A stretch of DNA of 64,000 nt from Streptomyces geranii (lineage in GTDB: Bacteria > Actinomycetota > Actinomycetes > Streptomycetales > Streptomycetaceae), in contig NZ_KZ672952.1 in the NCBI RefSeq assembly GCF_002954775.1, positions 248,001 to 312,000 of the forward strand. The letters run 5' to 3'. The notes under the pieces are model-generated. The model was not told the DNA's origin and made no database searches. It worked only from the letters and a program-made list of their open reading frames with translations. Of the stretch, positions 36,674 to 43,371 are shown one piece after another. The position numbers were made by a program, and so were the translations under genes. Each line of letters opens with the position of its first letter. The first letter of the stretch is position 1.

Positions 36674-37027
36674 TCAACTGGTGGTGAGACGGAGTACGAG
36701 GACGGCGACGGACGCGGCGCCGAAGAGGAGAGCGGGTACGACTGCCTTGACCGGGTCCTTGGCGCGCAGGTGTGTGGCAACGGCGCCGAGGATGAGGAGG
36801 CCGAGTCCTGCGGCGGCGGCCACGCCCAGGGGTGCCCAGTACAGGCCGATGACCAGTCCTGCGGCGCCCGCGACTTCGAGCAGGCCGACCATGCGGAAGG
36901 CGGGGACCGAGTAGCCGTGCTGGCGGGCATTGTCGACCGCTGTCGGCTGGGCGAGGACCTTGGGGAGTCCTGCCGCGACGAAGCCGGCGGCGAGGAGGAT
37001 GGCGAGAACTGCTGTGGCGATGAACAT
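36674..37027 (-). CDS. DoxX family membrane protein
   Basis: This 117-residue protein has four hydrophobic helices and the DoxX pattern FVAAGLPKVLAQP followed by FRMVGLLEVAGAAGLVIGL. DoxX members are small membrane proteins tied to quinone or thiosulfate redox chemistry, and their role in catabolic operons is unclear. AAGGCAG precedes ATG 37027. It lies between the hydrolase and FAH genes and is probably co-transcribed. Confidence 0.85.
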   Translation of the reverse strand: MFIATAVLAILLAAGFVAAGLPKVLAQPTAVDNARQHGYSVPAFRMVGLLEVAGAAGLVIGLYWAPLGVAAAAGLGLLILGAVATHLRAKDPVKAVVPALLFGAASVAVLVLRLTTS

Positions 37028-37082
37028 GGTGGTAGCTGCCTTACGGGGGGGTTGTCCTGATCAGGGGGTGGCGGAATGGCGG

Positions 37083-37934
37083 TCAGCTGCAGGGGTTGGT
37101 GAGGGAGCCCAGGCCTTCGATGGTGGAGCGCAGCACGCTGCCGGTGGTCAGGTAGCGGGCCGGGGTGCGGGAGAAGCCGACGCCCGCGGGGGTGCCGGTG
37201 AAGATCAGGTCGCCGGGGGTGAGTTCGCAGATCCCGGAGAGGTGGCTGATCAGGGTCGGGACGTCGAAGATCAGGTCGCGGGTGCGGCCGGACTGTACCG
37301 TCTGGCCGTCGAGGGTGCAGGTCAGGCCGAGGTCGGCCGGGTCGGCTTCGTCGAGGGTGGTGATCCAGGGGCCGATCGGGCTGAAGGCCCGGTGGCTCTT
37401 GGCCAGGCTGAACTGCGGGGCTGTTCCTGCCATCTGGCCGGTGCGCTCGGAGATGTCCTGGCCGACGCAGCATCCGGCGACGTGGTCGAGCGCCTTCTGG
37501 GCGGGGATGTCGCGGCCGCCTTCGGCGATGACGACGACGAGTTCGATCTCCCAGTCGCAGGTCGGGGTCGGCAGCGGGATGTCCGCGGCTGGTCCGGCCA
37601 GCGAGCTGGGAAATTTGGTGAAGACGAGCGGTACGTCGGGGACCGCAAGACCGGTTTCGGCGCTGTGATCGCGGTAGTTCAGACCGACGGCGAAAACTTG
37701 CGCCGGGCTGGTGACCGGCGGTCCCAGACGGGTGGCGTCCGTCTCCAGCATGGCTTGCGTCGTCGTCGGGTCCGGGGCCGGTCGAGTGGCGGCGAGCCAG
37801 TCACGGATCTCGAAGATACGTGCGACAGCGGAGTCGGGGCGGGCCGGGAAGCGGCCGCCGGAGGCGGTTTCGAGGTCGATCACGCCCTCCGGGGTGACGA
37901 CGGTGGCTCGGCCGTCCAGGTTGGCGAGTTTCAT
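37083..37934 (-). CDS. fumarylacetoacetate hydrolase family protein
   Basis: This 283-residue FAH-fold protein has FAVGLNYRDH, the metal-binding CDWEIELVVVI, GQDISERTGQ and the C-terminal TGTPAGVGF signature. Members hydrolyse or hydrate 2-oxo acids produced by aromatic ring cleavage. ATG 37934 with AAGGGA is preferred to 37967. Next to a VOC dioxygenase and an alpha/beta hydrolase, it fits the lower steps of a meta-cleavage route. Confidence 0.92.
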   Translation of the reverse strand: MKLANLDGRATVVTPEGVIDLETASGGRFPARPDSAVARIFEIRDWLAATRPAPDPTTTQAMLETDATRLGPPVTSPAQVFAVGLNYRDHSAETGLAVPDVPLVFTKFPSSLAGPAADIPLPTPTCDWEIELVVVIAEGGRDIPAQKALDHVAGCCVGQDISERTGQMAGTAPQFSLAKSHRAFSPIGPWITTLDEADPADLGLTCTLDGQTVQSGRTRDLIFDVPTLISHLSGICELTPGDLIFTGTPAGVGFSRTPARYLTTGSVLRSTIEGLGSLTNPCS

Positions 37935-37995
37935 GAGGGTGTCCCTTCGGGGCGGGACCCGCAGCACAGGCGGCGTGCCCCGGCGGCGGCAGTCG

Positions 37996-38682
37996 TCAGT
38001 CCTGTGGTGTGACGGGCGGCTCGGTGTCGCTGAGCATCGCCCGCAGATCCTCGTCGGAGGCGCTGGCGATCACTTGGTAGATCTCGTCCGAGTAGTTGAG
38101 GTGGGGCTTGGCCCGGTTCAGCGCCGGCAGCGGTACCGGCTCGGCGGGCCGCTGGTAGTTGGCCGGCCGCCGGTAGCGGGCGAGGTCGTCCTCGTCGATG
38201 CCTGCCAGGGCGACGACTTCGGGGTCGATCCAGGCCCGGTCGTCGATCGCTCCGCCGCAGGTGAGCTCCAGTGCCAGCCCCTCGGGCCCGGCGAAGTAGA
38301 CCGACTGGCAGAACCCGTGGTCGATCGGGCCGAGCGCCATGATGCCGCGGCTGCGGATCCGGTCACGCAGGGTGAGCAGCTCCTCGACGCTGTCCACATG
38401 AAAGGCGGCGTGCTGCATTGCACCGGCGGTCACGGGACCGGAGGCGTTGCCGGCATGGGTCAGACCCCACTCGATCTTTTCCGGGTTGTCTGGCTGCTGG
38501 ACGAACGCGACGTACGAGGAAGGGTTGAGCTCCAGGAAACCGTGCCAGGCACCCTCGGTGCCGTGCATCCAGTACAGCGCCTTGAGCTCGCAGCCCAGGA
38601 CATCGGTGAAGAACTCGATCTGCGCCTTGATGTCACAGGTGGCGATGGCCAGGTGGTTGACCCCGCGCGGGTGGACGGTCAT
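37996..38682 (-). CDS. VOC family protein (extradiol dioxygenase/glyoxalase-like)
   Basis: This 228-residue protein has paired beta-alpha-beta modules. The likely metal ligands are His in GVNHLAIATCDI, His in MQHAAFHVDS and Glu in GLALELTCGG, the pattern of extradiol ring-cleaving dioxygenases and related VOC enzymes. GAAGGAG precedes ATG 38682. The ~50-residue C-terminal tail is proline-rich and specific to this subgroup. It is probably the ring-cleaving or isomerising step of the operon. Confidence 0.87.
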   Translation of the reverse strand: MTVHPRGVNHLAIATCDIKAQIEFFTDVLGCELKALYWMHGTEGAWHGFLELNPSSYVAFVQQPDNPEKIEWGLTHAGNASGPVTAGAMQHAAFHVDSVEELLTLRDRIRSRGIMALGPIDHGFCQSVYFAGPEGLALELTCGGAIDDRAWIDPEVVALAGIDEDDLARYRRPANYQRPAEPVPLPALNRAKPHLNYSDEIYQVIASASDEDLRAMLSDTEPPVTPQD

Positions 38683-38701
38683 GTCGATCACTCCTTCGTG
38701 A

Positions 38702-39544
38702 TCAGGAGGTGGGAAGGGTGGCGGTGCGCAGGCTCTTCTGGCACCAGTCGCGCACCACGCGGGCGTAGTCAATGGTGTGGAAGAGCATCAACTGGTGGGC
38801 GCCGTCGGGATGGACGTACAGCTCCACGGGCCCACCGGTGGCGGCGACGACGGAGCGGGCGACCTCGGGGGTGAAGACGGGATCCTTCTCGCCGACGGTG
38901 AACAGGATCGGCTTGGTGTTGTCCGCGAGCGGTACGGCCGGGTCGTAGCGCATCATCGACCCCAAGGACGCGAACTCGTAGGTCCAGGTGTTGAGCGGGT
39001 CCTCACGCTTCTGGCGCTCGGCGCCCCGGTAGCCGTAGTCGGTGTCGAAGTCGGTGAAGCGGCCGATGTCCAGCTGCAGCGCGTCGCCGAACTGCTCGAC
39101 CATGCGTTCGTACGCCGTCGTACGGAAGGGATTGTCGGCCGGGATCACCGGCGACGAGGGAATCGCAAACCCCATCAGCACAGCCCCGGTGAACAGGTCG
39201 GAGGCCGCGTAGGCGCCGTAGGCCGCGCCCGTGCCGAGCGAGGATCCCTTGACGAACACCGGCAGACCCGTCTCGTCCGCGATGTACTCACCTACATCGA
39301 CGGCCGCCTCCACCCACTCCTCCAGAGTGAACCGCCCGGCCGGTCGGGTGGTGCGCGAACGGCCGTGGCCGGGCGCGTCCATGCACCACACCTCCGCCCC
39401 GAGCCCGGCGTAATGGGTGGCGAAGGTGTCGTAGATCCCTCCGTGGCCCCCGGTGCCGTGCTGCACCAGCAGCACGTGATCTGCCTGCGGATGGGCGAAT
39501 CGGTAGACGAAGCTCTCGCCGACCATGTGGTTCTCACGTTTCAT
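38702..39544 (-). CDS. alpha/beta hydrolase (MhpC/lysophospholipase-like)
   Basis: This 280-residue hydrolase has the oxyanion HGTGGHGG, the nucleophile Ser in VKGSSLGTGAAYG, an Asp in VGEKDPVF and His in HPDGAHQL. It could cleave the C-C bond of a ring-cleavage product or an ester. AGGAGG precedes ATG 39544; the frame runs to 39745 but would cover the operators and tetR start. It is the first gene of the leftward operon and divergent from tetR. Confidence 0.88.
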   Translation of the reverse strand: MKRENHMVGESFVYRFAHPQADHVLLVQHGTGGHGGIYDTFATHYAGLGAEVWCMDAPGHGRSRTTRPAGRFTLEEWVEAAVDVGEYIADETGLPVFVKGSSLGTGAAYGAYAASDLFTGAVLMGFAIPSSPVIPADNPFRTTAYERMVEQFGDALQLDIGRFTDFDTDYGYRGAERQKREDPLNTWTYEFASLGSMMRYDPAVPLADNTKPILFTVGEKDPVFTPEVARSVVAATGGPVELYVHPDGAHQLMLFHTIDYARVVRDWCQKSLRTATLPTS

Positions 39545-39586
39545 CACTGGCCTCCTCCGGCGGGCGTCCACACAGCCCCGCCTGAT

Positions 39587-39623
39587 GTTGATGAGTATCA
39601 ACTTTAAATTGATGCCCGTCAAC
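39587..39623. promoter_or_regulatory. tandem TetR operators between the divergent hydrolase and tetR genes
   Basis: Two related palindromes, GTTGATGAGTATCAAC (39587-39602) and ATTGATGCCCGTCAAC (39608-39623), share the pattern TTGAT-N4-RTCAAC and start 21 bp (two helical turns) apart. They overlap the space where both promoters must lie, so the TetR protein at 39645 probably represses itself and the catabolic operon together. Confidence 0.75.
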
Positions 39624-39644
39624 ATCTCAGCTAGGGTGTTTCCC

Positions 39645-40313
39645 ATGACCATCCCGAACGCGCGGCTCGGCCGCCCCCCGGCGGAACTGGCCCCCGCCAC
39701 ACTCGACGAGATCCTCGGCGCGGCCCTGCGGATGTTCGCCGACAAGGGCTACGACGGGGCGTCGGTCGCCGCCCTCAACCGCGAGCTGGGCGTCAGCCAC
39801 AACCTGATCCACCAGCGCTTCGGGTCGAAGGAGAAGCTCTGGTACGCCACCGTCGACTGGGCCTTCGGCGCCATCGCCGCCGAACTGCTGCCCGAGTTGG
39901 AGGACACAACCGGCGGCCCCCTGGAACAGACCCGCCGCATCATCCGGCGCTTCGTCCACGTCCACGCCGGGCGCCCGGAGGTGCTCCGGCTGCTCAACGT
40001 CGAGGGCGTCGCGGAGACGCCGCGGCTGTTCCACCTGTACGAGCAGCATGTCGAACCGACGCTGACCGCGCTGACCGCACCGCTTCGCACACTCATGGAC
40101 GAGGGAAAGATCGCCCCGGTGCCGGTCCGCACCCTGCACTTCCTCGTCGCGCACGGCGCCAGCGCCCCCTACAGCCTGCTCGGTCTGGCCCGCCGCATCG
40201 GACCCGGTGACCCCCTCGACCCCGGGGCCATCGCCGAGCACGCGGACATGGTCGCCGACCTTGTCCTGGGCGGACTCCAGTGGCGGACGGCCGCCGCCGG
40301 GGAGCAGCCGTGA
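39645..40313 (+). CDS. TetR family regulator of the catabolic operon
   Basis: This 222-residue protein has the helix-turn-helix ASVAALNRELGVSHNLIHQR (residues ~39-58) and a TetR_C ligand domain. ATG 39645 has AGGGTG upstream. The tandem operators lie 22-58 bp upstream. Its stop codon overlaps the GTG start of the deacetylase-like gene (GTGA), so the two are translationally coupled. Confidence 0.9.
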   Translation: MTIPNARLGRPPAELAPATLDEILGAALRMFADKGYDGASVAALNRELGVSHNLIHQRFGSKEKLWYATVDWAFGAIAAELLPELEDTTGGPLEQTRRIIRRFVHVHAGRPEVLRLLNVEGVAETPRLFHLYEQHVEPTLTALTAPLRTLMDEGKIAPVPVRTLHFLVAHGASAPYSLLGLARRIGPGDPLDPGAIAEHADMVADLVLGGLQWRTAAAGEQP

Positions 40314-40951
40314 AAGTCACCCTGACCTTCGACAACGGCCCCACCGCACCGGTCACCTCACAGGTGCTGGACACCCTGCAGCGCTACGGCGTGCGGGCGA
40401 CGTTCTTCCTGGTCGCGCAGAACCTGCGACAGCCGGAGAACCGCGCCGCGGCCGAGCGGGCAGCCGCCGAAGGCCACTGGATCGGCAACCACACCCTGAC
40501 CCACACGGTCCAGCTCGGCGACAGCGACGACCCCCGCCTGCCCGAACGGGAGATCGGCGAGGCCCAGGAGCTCATCGGCGACCTAGCCTCTCCCGGCCGG
40601 CTGTTCCGGCCGTATGGCGGGGGCGGCATCCTGGACGGCAAGCTGCTCAGCCCGGCTGGGCTGACCTATCTGCAGCGCAACGCCCACACCTGTGTGCTGT
40701 GGAACTGTGTCCCCCACGACTGGGACCAGCCCGACCAGTGGGTCGACCGCTGCCTGCAGGACGTCACCACCCGCGAGTGGAGCCTCGTCGTCCTGCACGA
40801 CCTGCCCACCGGCGCCATGGATCACCTGCCCCGCTTCCTCGACGGCCTGCGCGAACTGGGCGCCGACATCGTCCAGGACTTCCCGCACAGCTGCGTCCCC
40901 CTCCAGGCCGGACGCCTCACGCTGCCAGTCGATCATTTACTGACCCGCTGA
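40310..40951 (+). CDS. polysaccharide deacetylase (NodB-homology) family protein
   Basis: This 213-residue protein has NodB motif 1 with TLTFDNGPTAP, the motif 2 metal ligands in GNHTLTHT and motif 3 RPYGGGG. The family removes N-acetyl or other acyl/amide groups from carbohydrates or small cyclic amides. There is no signal peptide, so a small-molecule substrate is more likely than cell-wall polysaccharide. GTG 40310 overlaps the tetR stop codon. It may act within the same pathway, but this is inference. Confidence 0.85.
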   Translation: MKVTLTFDNGPTAPVTSQVLDTLQRYGVRATFFLVAQNLRQPENRAAAERAAAEGHWIGNHTLTHTVQLGDSDDPRLPEREIGEAQELIGDLASPGRLFRPYGGGGILDGKLLSPAGLTYLQRNAHTCVLWNCVPHDWDQPDQWVDRCLQDVTTREWSLVVLHDLPTGAMDHLPRFLDGLRELGADIVQDFPHSCVPLQAGRLTLPVDHLLTR

Positions 40952-41129
40952 CCAGATCATTCGAGCTGCACCAGGGAGGGCCGGACGCTGAGCTTGACTC
41001 TGAAGCTTCTGGGAATCTTGGAGTCTTCAGTTGCGCCAGCCTGATCACCAGGGGCGCTCGGGCCGTTTCGGAGACCGATGCCGTTACCGATGTCCCCGTT
41101 GCCTCTCCGTCCGCGGTCCGGTGAACAGA

Positions 41130-41400
41130 TCCGTCTCCGACCACGGCGCCGCGGAGACCACGCGTTTCCCGGTGATTCGCTCCGTAGTCAGCCAGCCGGT
41201 CTTCGTCATCGAGCAGAACACGCTGCTGAACCCGGACGGCAAGAAGAAGATCAGCGGCCGGGAGGACAGCGGCAAGCATCCGCGTCACCTCACCCGCGTT
41301 CAAGACCACCTCGAAGGCGGACGTGTTGGACGAGAGCGACTTTCCCGCGGGCGCCATCCACGCCCAGGACGACCCGGTCACCCCCGAGGACTGCGACTGA
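41130..41400 (+). pseudogene. decayed aerolysin-like secreted protein, C-terminal part
   Basis: In frame 3, RFPVIRSVVSQPVFVIEQNT continues as LLNPDGKKKISGREDSGK. A one-base shift near 41278 then leads to IRVTSPAFKTTSKADVLDES and DFPAGAIHAQDDPVTPEDCD ending at TGA 41400. This matches the last ~80 residues of the intact protein at 48613-49503 (VLDKAGFPAGAIRTKDRPV, TDEDCA), including the final Asp-Cys. Weak similarity may reach upstream to about 41040 in frame 1. No intact N-terminus is present. Confidence 0.75.
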
Positions 41401-42000
41401 CCGAAGGCCATGTCCTCCAAGGGCACGGAAGATCCAGCGGCAGGCCGTACGCCTCGGCGCGTTGCCGGATCTTCCCCGGCCGAAGAGAGCTCGTCTCAGG
41501 ATCACGATCGGTGCTGAACCAGAGGTCCCGGTCGCTTTCCCCGGCCTGCAAGCACCGATACAGGCACCGCCAACAGGTCTGCGCGGGGACGAACTCCCGC
41601 TCCAGAGACAAGTCGACAGCAAATGTCGTGGTGGAGCATCCGCAGAATGCCCTGCAGATGCATCGGGTCCGCGTGCCTGGACGCCGACGGTCTTGGGCAC
41701 CCACCGCGCCGGAAACTGGGACGGAAAGGACCGGGATGGCGGCATCGACGCCCGCGCCCTGGACGACAGCTGGTGCCACCTCGCCCCGGAAACCGCGGCC
41801 GAGCTCAGCGGTGACGTCGCAGGAGGGCAGGTCAAGAACGACAACACCAATGCCCCTGTCGACCGCGTCCGGCGCAACTCCTCGAAGAGCGAGTACCGCC
41901 AGCCCGGCTGCTCCCGCGAAACCGGCTACCGGGCCAAGTGCCTCGCCGCCGTTTCCCGCAGCGGGGGGCGCCGGCGAGATTCCACGCATCCACCTCAACG
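41401..42000. other. 0.6-kb stretch, possible unidentified remnant
   Basis: A plus-strand frame at ~41690-41960 reads protein-like pieces such as GNWDGKDRDGGIDARALDDS and WCHLAPETAAELSGDV, but has no start signal and no family I recognise. It could be another gene decayed together with the aerolysin-like remnant. No intact gene is supported. Confidence 0.35.
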
Positions 42001-42687
42001 TCAGCCCGGCGGAGCGGATCCCCCGTGGGTTGGCGGCTCCTTGGCGCCCAGCCATAGCAGGACGGCCGATGTGCGGTTGGAGATTCCGAGCTTGCTGTAG
42101 ACGCTGGTGAGATAGTTGCGGACGGTCTTCCTCGTAAGGGACAGTCGCTGCCCGATCTCCGCGACTCCGAATCCGGATGCCAGCAGATCCATTACTTCGC
42201 GCTCACGTGGTGACAGTGCCATTCGCAGTCGCGCCTCGTCTCCGACAGGGCCGAAGCCAGGAGAGACGCCTTTTTGCAGTGCGGAACTGGCAGTCGGGGA
42301 AAGGCATGTGTGTCCTTCCGCAGCGCTCGTTGCCGCGATCGTCAGGGCGCGACTGCTGATGTCCCCGTCGACCAGGTAGCCGATGGCTCCGAGTTTCAGG
42401 GCGGTGGTGACCTGCTCGGTGTCGGCAGTGGGACAGACCAGGAGCACGGGCAGGGAGCGCTCGCCCATTGCCTCGCGCAACCGGGGCAGCTCGCTGAGAG
42501 GATGCCGGCAACGCAGCACGACCACATCCCATGAACCGCGTCTGAGAGAGATGTAAGGGGGACGCACCCACCGCACGCTCAGCGTCGTGCTGTCCGCCCC
42601 TGGCCACTCCTGACACGGCCAGTCACCCTCGTGGCACGCCACGGCCACGCTGACAGCGCCGGGTTGGTGCGGGGAGTGCTTCTTCAC
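42001..42687 (-). CDS. LuxR family regulator with a degenerate receiver domain
   Basis: This 228-residue protein has a C-terminal LuxR helix-turn-helix (LSPREREVMDLLASGFGVAE, then KTVRNYLTSVYSKLGI). The N-terminal half resembles a response-regulator receiver, but the stretch WDVVVLRCRHP replaces the usual DVVLLDxRMP, so the phospho-acceptor Asp is Arg. It is probably an atypical, phosphorylation-independent regulator. The GTG start overlaps the stop of the DoxX gene (GTGA), implying coupling. Confidence 0.85.
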   Translation of the reverse strand: MKKHSPHQPGAVSVAVACHEGDWPCQEWPGADSTTLSVRWVRPPYISLRRGSWDVVVLRCRHPLSELPRLREAMGERSLPVLLVCPTADTEQVTTALKLGAIGYLVDGDISSRALTIAATSAAEGHTCLSPTASSALQKGVSPGFGPVGDEARLRMALSPREREVMDLLASGFGVAEIGQRLSLTRKTVRNYLTSVYSKLGISNRTSAVLLWLGAKEPPTHGGSAPPG

Positions 42688-43037
42688 GCCGCTGCCAGGT
42701 GGGAGGTGAGGTAAACAGCGACGAGCAGTGCCAGCACGGTTGCGGGTGCGAACTTCTGCGGCCCGTCGCCGTGTCGCAAGTGGATGATGAGGGCGCCAGA
42801 CATCAGCAGCATCAAGCCGGTACCGGCGAGTGCGCCGAGCAGCGGTACGGCCAGGCCAAGGAGCAGCCCGGCCGCCGCGGCGGCTTCGAGTACGCCTATG
42901 ACCTGGTAGGCCGTGGTGGAGAACCCGCTTTCCACGGCCAGTTGGCGCGCCTTCGGCAGAGCCAGGATCTTGGCGGTGCCCAAGGCGAGAAAGGACACCG
43001 CGAGCAGCACGGCGAGGACCACGGATGCGACGTTCAT
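42684..43037 (-). CDS. DoxX family membrane protein
   Basis: This 117-residue, four-helix protein has FLALGTAKILALPKARQL and YQVIGVLEAAAAAGLLLGL, the same layout as the DoxX protein at 36674 but clearly a different member. AAAGGT precedes ATG 43037; the frame to 43289 has no homology. It is translationally coupled to the LuxR gene downstream. Confidence 0.85.
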   Translation of the reverse strand: MNVASVVLAVLLAVSFLALGTAKILALPKARQLAVESGFSTTAYQVIGVLEAAAAAGLLLGLAVPLLGALAGTGLMLLMSGALIIHLRHGDGPQKFAPATVLALLVAVYLTSHLAAA

Positions 43038-43371
43038 GGGGTGACCTTTACCTTCGTTGCGATCATGCGACGCCGGTGAGCGGCGCGACCTGGATCTGCG
43101 AAGATCAGTTCGGCGGGGTGCCATCAGTGCGACCCCGTACGCGTGCCGTACACCGTTCTCGTGGAGTTGGTTCGGCGTTGTCGAATGGCCAACCGGTGCG
43201 GCTGCCGAAGTGCTGCCGGTGTCCGGCCAAAGGCCGCCCAGCAACGACCTCTCCTCCGCCGGCGTGAGCGCCCGTCCGTCTGGCTCCACACCTTCCTAGG
43301 GGCCAACAGGCTGTCGGCCACCGGTACCCACCACCCCGAAGAGGTCCGTCACCGCTCTCGAGCAGCCGAAA
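43038..43371. other. 334-bp gap between MMPL and DoxX genes
   Basis: Only overlapping non-homologous frames are seen. The DoxX-LuxR promoter must lie here. No hairpin or operator stands out. Confidence 0.35.

Noticed and set aside
24893..39544. Identical GGAGGCCAGTGATGAA leaders of the dehydrogenase (25840) and hydrolase (39544) genes as a regulatory element
   Set aside because: The match is mostly ribosome site plus start codon and is too short to separate from chance or a common leader.
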